This document shows positions 55,795 through 64,000 of a stretch of DNA of 64,000 nucleotides, in pieces. Made by a program: the position numbers and the translations under genes. The stretch's first letter is position 1. Every line of letters begins with the position of its first letter. The stretch lies in contig CM043952.1 of the NCBI GenBank assembly GCA_014529385.2, positions 69,693,370-69,757,369 on the forward strand. The letters are read 5' to 3'. This DNA comes from Adiantum capillus-veneris (taxonomy: Eukaryota > Streptophyta > Polypodiopsida > Polypodiales > Pteridaceae). The notes under the pieces were generated by a model. It was not told the origin of the DNA. It ran no database searches and worked only from the letters and a program-made list of their open reading frames with translations.

Positions 55795-55968
55795 GCGTCC
55801 TAGTTTGCATCCAAAACTAGGTGGTGCCCCAAATTTGTGTAGGGTTAGGTTGCGGGTTTGTGTGTGTGTTTGTTGTTTTTCCAACCCCAACCCAATTGAG
55901 CAGCACGGGAGCCTTGAAGGGTGTCTAGAGGTTGCTCTTCTTGTTGCCCGCCCCGGACCGCCTCAAAT

Positions 55969-55986
55969 TGGTGCCCCCACTGAGGA
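55969..55986 (+). promoter_or_regulatory. Element F primer binding site
   Basis: TGGTGCCCCCACTGAGGA three bases after the LTR end. Confidence 0.75.
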
Positions 55987-56039
55987 CGGCTTGTGTATTT
56001 TTGTGTAGAATCAACCTTTAGCATAGTCAAGTAGTTTGC

Positions 56040-56252
56040 ATGAATCACGAAAATTTGTATGATCCCTTCATTCCCATTGCAAGGCAAAAGGTACACATAA
56101 TTGTTAGTACTATGTTGCAATTTCAGCGAGTAATTCGTAGAATTTTAGGTCCTCTTAGGTTGGTAGAGATAAACGCATCAGTAAATCCTTTTATTTTGCC
56201 TCTCATTAGGTACGACCTTAGTTTGGACGTCTATATTTTTGTTTTGTTTTAA
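56040..56252 (+). CDS. Small leader ORF alpha (70 codons) in element F
   Basis: Starts MNHENLYDPFIPIARQKVHI, contains LQFQRVIRRILGPLRLVEIN, and ends with the NPFILPLIRYDLSLDVYIFV block. Intact ATG-to-stop ORF between PBS and gag. Gapless alignment to beta over 58 residues gives about 24 identities (ILPLI, Y, S, DV, IF), so alpha and beta are duplicates. No known family recognised. Confidence 0.78.
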   Translation: MNHENLYDPFIPIARQKVHIIVSTMLQFQRVIRRILGPLRLVEINASVNPFILPLIRYDLSLDVYIFVLF

Positions 56253-56273
56253 GAATTAGGTCATGCATAGACC

Positions 56274-56492
56274 ATGGATAATGGCCCAGGAATACAGGTT
56301 TTTCCCTTTCATTTCACTCCACACATTAGAGTAAACATTGCAATTAGTAGAAAAATCCATTTTCAACAACGTATGGTATTCATGTTTGGTGCCCAAAGAG
56401 CAGGAGAAATTCTCGTGTCACCAAACCCTGTCATTCTACCTCTTATTGATTATCATAGGTCATTTGATGTGAATATTTTTATTTTGTTGTAG
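56274..56492 (+). CDS. Small leader ORF beta (72 codons) in element F
   Basis: Starts MDNGPGIQVFPFHFTPHIRV, contains ISRKIHFQQRMVFMFGAQRA, and ends DYHRSFDVNIFILL. 21 bp after alpha and 85 bp before the gag ATG. Same length as three other beta copies. Function unknown; not a capsid, protease or zinc-knuckle motif. Confidence 0.78.
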   Translation: MDNGPGIQVFPFHFTPHIRVNIAISRKIHFQQRMVFMFGAQRAGEILVSPNPVILPLIDYHRSFDVNIFILL

Positions 56493-56577
56493 AATAGATT
56501 GCAATTTAGAAAATATTATTGTGTAAATCTTTTTAAGAAAGAAAAACAAAAACGGGTGTCACTTTGAAATCAATTCA

Positions 56578-57965
56578 ATGGAAAGCCAACGCCAAATGTC
56601 TGGGTATCCTCTTTTCTTTGGAGAGCCTGGAGAGGATGCAGAATTATTTTTAGCGAATTTCAAGATGTCTTGCCGTATCAAGAGGATAATAACTGATCAA
56701 GAACGTGTAGAAATGTTTGAGGTGGTCCTTAGGAAATATGCTAGCACTTGGTTTGACTCTTTGCCTGAGGAAGTTAAGGGGAATTACACAGAAGTTTTGA
56801 ATCGTTTCAAGAAATACTTCTTTGATCCCCAAAACACTCAAAAATTATGGCAAGACATTGTTTCTCATAAGCAAAAAGACTTAGATGACTACTACTTGTA
56901 CAAGCAAGAGTTTCTACGTCTTTGGGCTCTATGGATACGAAATGTTGCTAACCCTGGTGATGGTGCAGAATTTCGAAAGAAGGAGAGGTTCATAGCCGGA
57001 CTCTTTCCTGACCTTAAGGTAAAATTTGAGGCGGGTGCACCTGCTACCTTTGATGCAGCTGAAACTAGAACTGCTGAGAAATATAGGAAACTCAAGTGCT
57101 TAAGGGGAGAGGTTCCAATAGAAGGTCTTAGACCCAAAGGTAAGTCACAAGCATCAACATCGAGGGAGATTCGTGAGGTAACCCGGCGGAAGTAATTGAG
57201 AAGTTAAACGAATCTTTAAGCAGCCTGTCAATTCACCTTGCACAAGTTGTAGGTCCAAAGGGACAAGCAAAGAAGTCTGAAGAGCGAGATCCACGACCTA
57301 GGAGAGTCTTGCAATGTTGGAATTGCGGAGAGTCTGGACATGGGATGTATAATTGTCCTTGGCCCCGTGGGGAGCCAGGGAGACCTAACTTGAATTACCC
57401 AGTGATGAATGCAGGTGAAGGAACTGGTCAACAACCAAGGCTTCTACAAAGACCAAATGGACCAAGACCACCTCCACAAGGGGTAGAAGGAGTTCCACCT
57501 TTGCCAGATCCAAATGTGCATGTGGTAGAGGTGACAAACTCAAATGAGGTTGACATGGAAGCAAATGGCATTAAGCGTGGCCGAGGAAAAGGTAAAGAGA
57601 AAGAGGGTGTCCCATCACAGAGTGACCATGGACAAGGCAAGAAGGCAAAGGAGACCAAGGAAGCTAAGAGGACTCGACGTCGTATCAATCTCCAAGACTT
57701 CCCTCTTGGACATGGTATGGCTCCATACAACCTGTTGGAAGACATGCGAGGTAAGGGTCCTGATATTTCATGGCCTCAATTTCTTGCATTATGTCCACAA
57801 GTAAGGAGGGATTTAACAAGGGCAGTTAGCACTAGGAGAAAGGTAAAAGAGAGTTTTCCTATTGTAAAAATTGCACATGCTGAAATGAACGAGGATATTA
57901 CACCTGTGCTAGATTGTTACATAAAAGGAAGATTGGTTAGGAAAGGTCTAGTGGATGGGGGTGTG
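56578..57965 (+). pseudogene. Element F gag, with frameshift
   Basis: Capsid part starts MESQRQMSGYPLFFGEPGED and includes LWQDIVSHKQKDLDDYYLYK and KERFIAGLFPDLKVKF, the retrotrans_gag pattern. The frame stops at 57195; the next frame continues (AEVIEKLNESLSSLSIHLAQ) to a perfect CCHC knuckle CWNCGESGHGMYNC at 57312-57353, a Pro-rich segment, and a basic region RRRINLQDFPLGHGM that resembles the same region of element C. Otherwise well preserved. Confidence 0.85.
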
Positions 57966-58290
57966 ACAAATTTGCATCATGACAGAAGGGCTCATGCAAA
58001 GACTAGGCATGCACATCCATGAGACACCTGAAATCAAAGTGAAAATGGCAAACAATAGCAAGGCTAGGTGCGTAGGCATTTGTAAAAATGTTTTTGTGGA
58101 GGCCTTTGGCATTAAGAAGGCAGTGGATTTTTATGTTATGTCGACCAAGGGAAGTGGTTATCCATTTATCCTAGGAAGACCATGGCTAATGAAAATGCGA
58201 GCTTTGCAGGATTGGGAGAGTGGGAAATTAATTTGCAGGGATGACAATCATAAGAAGGTTGTCTTTGACATGAAGGAGCAACGCCAAGAG
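57850..58290 (+). pseudogene. Element F aspartic protease, frame-shifted at the active site
   Basis: The frame ending at 58022 gives VLDCYIKGRLVRKGLVDGG, the active-site loop in the D-G-G form; the following frame gives IKVKMANNSKARCVGICKNV, KKAVDFYVM and YPFILGRPWLMKMRALQDW. The frame change lies within a few codons of the catalytic Asp (about 57965). Domain order and D-G-G spelling agree with element C. Confidence 0.75.
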
Positions 58291-59323
58291 GAGCTCCATG
58301 AAGAATCATCTCAAAGTGAGACGGAAGAAGGTTGGACCGATAGCACTTCAGAAGAAGAAAGTAGCAGCAGCATTACTGAAGAGGAGTCTTCCATCGAAGT
58401 CATGGGGGTAAGGTTTAAGCCAAGCAACCAAGAGACCTCTTGTCGAGGTTTGGAAGAGGTAGGTTCCCAAGAGAACCAAAAGGTGGAAGATGAAGGAATG
58501 TTAGAAGGTATGTTGTCTACAACACTTACAAAGGATGAAAGAGAGGAGTTCAAATGTGTGCTAAGGAAATTTCCGAGGCTTTTTGCTAAAGACTACACCG
58601 ATGTGCGTGGAGTAGATGTTGTTCAACACAAGATTGAGTTGAAGCCAGAGGCCACACCTAAGGCTCAAAAGCTACGAAGGCTAGGAGTCATTAAGGAGCA
58701 GGCTCTACTCAAGGAGGTAAGAAAGCTTCTAGCAGCAGGTTTCATTTATCCAGTGGAGAATTCAGAGTGGGTCTCTCCTGTTGTTGTCACTCCTAAGAAA
58801 AATGGCAAGTGGAGGGTGTGTGTGGATTACCATCCCCTCAATGAGGCAACAAAAAGAGATCACTTTCCCCTCCCATTTCAGGATGAGATACTAAATGAGG
58901 TAGCTGGTCATGAGCAGTACACTATGTGCGATGGTTACTCAGGTTACTTTCAAATAGGGATTGCATTGGAGGATCAATTGAAAACAACCTTTATCACTCC
59001 TTGGGGTTGTTATGCTTTTAGAGTCATGCCATTTGGTCTGACAAATGCTCCTGCAACATTCCAACGTTTCATGAATATGGTGCTTCAAGCATTCTTTGGA
59101 AAGTCAATTAGGGTGTTCATTGATGATTTCTGTATTTATAGCTCAAAATCATTGCATCTACAAAGGGTAGAAGAAGGTTTAAAGAAGCTCTACGACATAT
59201 GAGGTCAACTCAACCCCGATAAGTGCCATATAGGTGAGGATGAAGTAATCTTGCTTGGTCATAAAGTTTCTTACAAAGGCATTGAAGTGGATCCTTCAAA
59301 GGCAAAGGCTCTTATTGAGCTAC
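58291..59323 (+). pseudogene. Element F reverse transcriptase, cut by element G
   Basis: After an acidic spacer (SQSETEEGWTDSTSEEESSS) comes RT: HKIELKPEATPKAQKLRR, SEWVSPVVVTPKKNGKWRVC, CDGYSGYFQIGIALED, MPFGLTNAPATFQRFMNMVL, and the catalytic FIDDFCIYSS. One TGA at 59200-59202 precedes GQLNPDKCHIGEDEVILLGH. The gene ends inside the connection region at SKAKALIEL, where the reversed LTR of G begins at 59324. The remainder should lie past the right edge. Confidence 0.88.
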
Positions 59324-60351
59324 TGAGGCGGTCCGGGGCGGGCAACAAGAGAGGCAACCTCTAAACACCCCTCAAGGCTCCCGTGCTGCTCAATTGGGGC
59401 TGGGGCAACCACAAGCACAACACAACAACAAACCCACAGCCAAACCCACACAAGATAGGGGCACCACCTAGTTATGGTATGCGAACTAGGACGCAAGAGA
59501 GATTTTGGCACAACCAAGAAGATGCACCACACAACACACACAAGCAACCTCACACCAAGACACACATGAAATGGACCAGAGAGAGCTAGAGCAAAGGGAA
59601 GAGAGAGAGGAAAGGATCTTGCGTAATACCTTATTTGTGACTTGCAAATGGAGATGGTTCGTTATGATGCTATCGTAGAACTTGTACAAAACTCACTCAA
59701 TGCTTAGTGATTGCTAAACATTGCCAAAACACACACACACACTGTCTTAGGGTGTGGGAGACCTCTCACCACAATACCCTCTTACAATGGACAAAAAACT
59801 GGCAATGAAAAACACACTAAAACACTCTCTAAAATCAAGATCAATCGATAAAAACTCAAAATACACAAGTCACCTTGAATTCACCAAACCGTATTGCACA
59901 AATGGAAGGACGAAGATTTGAACGTCGAATCACGCCTTTGATGCACCAAACCTCAATTTATTGATGATGAAGGAGCATATACAATAGTGGTTTTGAGATT
60001 TGTGGAACTCACGCTCTCTCACTTGCAATGTGTAGCTTGAAGGCTTCTCTCACACCAAGAGTGAAGCTCACAAGTGGTTGCTACACCTAAGCCTCTCCTC
60101 ACGCATAGAGTGTTGGGGTGCTATGTGAGATATTGGAGGTTGTTTTGCAAGAAGGAGAGGGGCCTATTTATAGGTTGGAGACCCCTCATTAGGATTATTG
60201 GAAATCCTAATTTACAAGCTAACAAATCAAGATTATGATTTTTTTGAATATCAAAACATTGTGGGCCTTCTTTGTCTGCTTGAGTCATGGGTGTGGGCTC
60301 AAAAGAGAGCATTATTGATGGTAGATAAGGTGAAAGTAAGTTTTATGGAAG

Positions 60352-60408
<57 letters not shown>

Positions 60409-62016
60409 ACTATACATGTCTTGAGGTGAGGTGTCTTTTATGGTTAGGTCAATGCTATTTTGTGTTAGTATGTTAGTCGTTAGTAATCACTAGAAAGTTA
60501 ATGTTACATTTACAATGGGTAGAGTGAGTTGATTTGATGAAGGAAGAGGGGTGAATTAAAAGAGAATCATTGAGATGGTGAAGCTTTGAAGAATCTTGAA
60601 CTCACCCTTGTGTAGATTGTGGAAAAAATGACCGCTGGTCTTCTTCTTCTTCTTCGCTTCTTTACGCCGCCGCCACGGTTGACCACCACGATGAAAAGAG
60701 GATTTGTTGATGAAAAATCCTCAATTTGCAGAAGTTATCATGGTTAAGATGCTGAATTTTAGATATTTTAGGAGAGGTAAATGAAATTGTAACATAGAAG
60801 CAATAGAGAGAGACATGGAGAGGGTGTATGTATGTAGAGGTTCATAAAAGAACTATAGGGATGAGAGAGAAGGGTAATGGTGAAGAGGGTGGGAGAAGCC
60901 ATGGAAATTGCAGGTTTGAGTGAGGGAAGGAGAGGGAGGGATGTGTAAGAGTGAGTAGGTGTGTGGAAGGGTGAGAGAAGACTAAGGGTTACTTGTGAGA
61001 AAAGTGGGCAGACTGGGGTCCACTCAAAAAATCATAGCTCACCGCTGGTAGCTCCAAAATTCATGAAAAAATTTGAGGTGATTATTCAGAGCGTGGGCTA
61101 CATTTTCTCTTTTGATCACCGCTCCAAATTCGGAGTGGAGATAGGTGCCAAAATTCTCACCAAAAAGCCTGTTTTTTATGCCTGCAAAAGTCTTTTAGTG
61201 GCCCCCTCCTTTGTTGAATTTGTACAATGCATCCAAGAGTGAGCCCCTCCTTTGTCATATTATAATACAAAGCATTCAAGTTGCCCTTGATCCATGCATG
61301 GAGGAGGATTATTGGTGAAATAAAGAAATATATACATGGTGGGACTAGTGTATGGACTATTCATGGACTTTAGCTCAATGAGCACATGGTGTTAGAATAA
61401 TGAGTAAAAATAATAATAAAAATATGGAGGAGTTATGGATATGGAAAGATATTGGAATCATATGATATGGTCCCTCTTTGAATTATTTTGGGTGAAAGAG
61501 GAAAAGGTATGCAAGTAAATAATATAATAAAAGTAACCAATGAGTAGAAATCAATTTTTTGTTTTCACGAGGGTGAGGGTGAAAATGTGGGAGTGATTTG
61601 TATAAAGGAAAAATATGAGGTTAGAGTATGTACATATTGGCAAAAAATATAATTATGGTGTAAGAGGATAAAAGAAGGTGTACATAGGTTTAATAAAACA
61701 CACACCTAAGAAGAAATATATTAATAAAATACCAAAATAATTATAAAAAATCTCTATATTTAGGCCATATATACAATGAAATATTTACACACAAAGAGGC
61801 CATAATATACTTTTTTTTGGAATTTATTTATTTTTTTGGCTCAACTAGCCCAATGACTAGTTAGCTGAGGGTTTTTAAGGAGATATGGGAAAAGTCCCGT
61901 AACTCACACACGCCTATGTACAATGAAATGGTAGGGATAGCCATAGTGTTTGGGTGAATTTGGTAGGGTGAGGAAGCTTAGTATAGCAATTATGGAGAGC
62001 CGAAAAACGGCTATCA
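59324..62016 (-). repeat. Element G 3' LTR (2.7 kb)
   Basis: On the minus strand it runs from TGATAGCCGTTTTTCGGCTC (62016) to CCGCCTCA (59324). It has CCTATAAATAGG at 60174-60163 and an AATAAA at 59962-59957. It belongs to the same LTR family as F but differs at many positions, so it is a different copy, not the partner LTR. No gene inside. Confidence 0.88.
60354..60407. repeat. (GA)n microsatellite in element G LTR
   Basis: 54 bp of uninterrupted GA; absent from the corresponding place in the F LTR as far as can be aligned by eye. Confidence 0.9.
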
Positions 62017-62032
62017 TTAGCCCTCCCCCAGG
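62017..62032 (-). promoter_or_regulatory. Element G polypurine tract
   Basis: CCTGGGGGAGGGCTAA on the minus strand directly before the TGATAGCC LTR start. Confidence 0.75.
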
Positions 62033-62044
62033 ATGATGGTATAT

Positions 62045-63976
62045 TCATGTACCATCATAGAGCATCTTTTCCAAAGAGAGTGCTTCAGAGTCCTTGACGA
62101 GATCTTCATTGTTTAGCCCCTCAGAATTTTGGCTGGAGTTACACTCATGCTTCATGTAACAATACTTACATAAGACAGCGGCCTTTGGACAGATCTTTGG
62201 TAGATCCTTTGGTAGAAGGCGACTCAAATAGGGCTTCAAGCGATACCCGTTTACTTTCCTAGAGTGCTCTTTACCATTCAAGTCCATAAGCTGATAGTAG
62301 CTAGAATTGAAAGCCTTCTTGACTATGTATGGCCCTTGCCATCTAGTTTCAAACTTGGCATCAAAACGATTGTCAAGTCGATTGTCATACCTTAGCACAA
62401 GCTCTCCTTCCTTGATGCCTTTGTCCTTCAGTTTCTTGTCGTGCGTTTCTTTCGCTTGTGTGGCTTTCCTCTTGTAGCACTCGTATGCTGCTTCTCTTTT
62501 CCACTCAAGCTCCACGATCGTAAGGAGTCGATCCATCCATACCTCTTGATCATCTTGTGCTGATTTGCCATGAAGTCGCATTGTTGGAATGTTTAGCTCA
62601 ATTGGCTGTAAAGCCTCTTGACCATAGACCAAGTGAAATGGTGTGAACTCCGTGGCTTCCCTATATGTGGTTCGATATGCCCACAAGGCACCATCCAAGA
62701 AGTCATCCCATAATTTTGTCTTGTTTTGCACCATCTTTCTAATGATTCCTGCAATGACACCATTAGCCCTCTCTACCAAACCATTTGATTGAGGATAGTA
62801 GGGTGTGCTATGCCGATGTAGAATGTGAAGTTCTTCACAGACTTCTGTGAGCAATCCCTTTCTAAACCCTGGACCATTATCAGAAACAATCTCCAAAGGT
62901 GTGCCAAATCTGCAACAAATGTGAGTGTACACAAACTTGCTAACTGTCCTCTCATTCACTCTTGCCACACTTTGAGCTTCCACCCACCTAGTCATATAGT
63001 CTACAGCCACTAGAATGTAGAGTTTACCATTTTTTGTCCTAGGCAGAGGACCCATAGCATCAATGCCCCACTTTTCAAAGGGTCCATTTGCAAGAACTAT
63101 TTGCCTCGGGCCATGCACCAACCTTCTATTTCCATTTATCTGACAATTGTGACAGCTTTTACACCAATGTTGAACATCCACATGCAAGCTTGGCCAAACA
63201 TACCCCGCAAGCAAAATCTTCTTCACAGTTGATTCTTGGGAAAAATGACCACCACATGCCTCTTCATGCAAACCTTTTAGAATGGCTGGAATTTCCTCAA
63301 TAGTTGGTACTCTTCTGCACACTTGATCCTTCCCTTTCTGATAGAGGGAGCCTTCTAGGAAGAGATAGAAATTTGCCTTCTTCATGAGTCTCCTCTTCTG
63401 AGCCTTCGTGAAGTCTTGTGGAAACTCACCCTCCAAAATGTAGCCGATAATGGGAGCCAATGACTCCAATCCCTGGTATCTCGGTTGCTTGACAGCTGCT
63501 GCCACCATGATGACCTGCACTTCTCTCTCAACACATGTAACTGCTTGTTGTGCAAGTAAATCGGCATCTTCATTTTGTTTCCTCGGAATATGACATAGTT
63601 GCACTTCTTCAAACTGATTAAACATCTTACGAATGGCATGAACTTTTGTCCTTAAGCTTTCATTCTTGCATGCCCAAATGCCTAAAATCTGTTTAACAAT
63701 GAGAAGTGCATCTCCCTTTACCATGAGACGTTTTATCCCTTGGCCAATGCACATCTTCAAACCATGAAGTAGTGTGTCGTATTCTGCTTCATTGTTGCTA
63801 GTTGAACCTGGTAGATTGACCTTCTCTTTCATGACCACCTCTCCACTTGGGTTGAGCAACACTAGCCCTCCCCCTGCTTTCCCTGTGGCTCGTCGAAAAG
63901 CTCCATCAAAGAACAAGGTAAAAGCATTGGGAATACTTTTTGGTGGTGGCAATGGTAGGGTCTTTACTTGAGGCAC
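62045..63976 (-). CDS. Element G archaeal-type RNase H and integrase, intact ORF
   Basis: 643 codons without interruption; the true polyprotein starts beyond the right edge. RNase H: LFFDGAFRRATG, SNNEAEYDTLLHGL, VKGDALLIVKQILG, QNEDADLLAQQA give all four acidic residues. Integrase: zinc domain HEEACGGHF...CKSCHNCQ; core Asp in KWGIDAMGPLP, Asp in EIVSDNGPGF, Glu in NGLVERANGVI; then TPFHLVYGQEALQP; C-terminus RWQGPYIVKKAFNSSYYQLM and VNGYRLKPYLSRL. The tail has CPKAAVLCKYCYMKHEC, a Cys-rich patch not seen in element C. It looks recently functional. Confidence 0.93.
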   Translation of the reverse strand: MPQVKTLPLPPPKSIPNAFTLFFDGAFRRATGKAGGGLVLLNPSGEVVMKEKVNLPGSTSNNEAEYDTLLHGLKMCIGQGIKRLMVKGDALLIVKQILGIWACKNESLRTKVHAIRKMFNQFEEVQLCHIPRKQNEDADLLAQQAVTCVEREVQVIMVAAAVKQPRYQGLESLAPIIGYILEGEFPQDFTKAQKRRLMKKANFYLFLEGSLYQKGKDQVCRRVPTIEEIPAILKGLHEEACGGHFSQESTVKKILLAGYVWPSLHVDVQHWCKSCHNCQINGNRRLVHGPRQIVLANGPFEKWGIDAMGPLPRTKNGKLYILVAVDYMTRWVEAQSVARVNERTVSKFVYTHICCRFGTPLEIVSDNGPGFRKGLLTEVCEELHILHRHSTPYYPQSNGLVERANGVIAGIIRKMVQNKTKLWDDFLDGALWAYRTTYREATEFTPFHLVYGQEALQPIELNIPTMRLHGKSAQDDQEVWMDRLLTIVELEWKREAAYECYKRKATQAKETHDKKLKDKGIKEGELVLRYDNRLDNRFDAKFETRWQGPYIVKKAFNSSYYQLMDLNGKEHSRKVNGYRLKPYLSRLLPKDLPKICPKAAVLCKYCYMKHECNSSQNSEGLNNEDLVKDSEALSLEKMLYDGT

Positions 63977-64000
63977 CTTAATTTCCTTCTCATGTACCCT

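Larger units (their letters stand above)
53365..55965 (+). repeat. Element F 5' LTR (2.6 kb)
   Basis: Starts TGATAGCCATTTTTCGGCTC and ends CCGCCTCA, followed by AAT and the PBS. Homologous over its whole length, in inverted orientation, to 62016-59324. TATA box TATAAAAGG at 55058-55066 and a CT microsatellite at 55709-55792. ORFs inside are short and unsupported. Confidence 0.88.

Noticed and set aside
55576-55890. Arg-Glu and Ser-Leu repeat proteins at microsatellites (31319, 46928, 47195, 55576, 60198)
   Set aside because: Open frames created by GA/CT dinucleotide repeats; no coding evidence.
53365-62016. Long terminal inverted repeats of a Mutator-like or Maverick-like element
   Set aside because: The inverted 2.6-kb segments end in PBS on one side and PPT on the other and flank gypsy genes in opposite orientation; two nested LTR elements explain this better.

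Overview
This is a stretch of a large, repeat-packed plant nuclear genome. The evidence is plant-type Ty3/gypsy elements of the Tat/Ogre kind (gag-PR-RT, then an archaeal-type RNase H fused to integrase), a CACTA (En/Spm) transposon with TnpD-like transposase, tRNA-iMet-type primer binding sites (TGGTATCAGAG), and very long GA/CT and CA microsatellites. No single-copy host gene, tRNA, rRNA or CRISPR array was found. A second gypsy family (A, A2, E) has a reverse transcriptase whose wording (LPQGATNS, PFIDDLPIKG) looks like fungal gypsy elements. A fern, lycophyte or other non-seed plant is a guess only.

Layout. 1-6.6 kb: minus-strand element A (gag, protease, RT/RNase H, running off the left edge) and a leader/LTR zone. 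6.6-9.76 kb: minus-strand integrase of a second copy (A2), cut by a 1.34-kb DNA transposon (6862-8201) and by a one-LTR retroelement insertion (8544-9395). 9.77-13.4 kb: plus-strand element B, 5'-truncated and full of frameshifts, with two integrase zinc-binding modules and a retropepsin-like domain fused behind its integrase. 14.5-23.2 kb: element C, a full-length Tat-like element with 1.13-kb LTRs. 23.2-28.2 kb: element D, a pol-less element with a 284-bp tandem-repeat leader, an unrecognised coding region with a long coiled coil, then PPT and 3' LTR. 28.2-33.9 kb: mostly unannotatable sequence with a 294-bp minus-strand LTR and a small MITE-like element.

33.86-47.35 kb: a CACTA transposon with 3-bp target duplication (ATT) and broken transposase genes. 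It carries 12 units of an exactly 173-bp satellite and is itself interrupted by C-prime (39037-43901), a non-autonomous relative of C with an unrelated 253-codon ORF where pol should be. 47.4-49.7 kb: a foldback repeat and an LTR/leader fragment. 49.7-53.36 kb: element E (family A). 53.365-59.323 kb: element F (Tat-like, 2.6-kb 5' LTR, gag, PR, half of RT). From 59.324 kb to the right edge: element G, a related Tat-like element inserted antisense into F, with an intact 643-codon RNase H-integrase ORF.

The most unusual shared thread is a pair of 70- and 72-codon small ORFs (called alpha and beta here). Six copies occur in the window, five of them in recognisable leader contexts between primer binding site and gag. 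They keep exact length, align with each other without gaps, and are not any retroelement domain I recognise.
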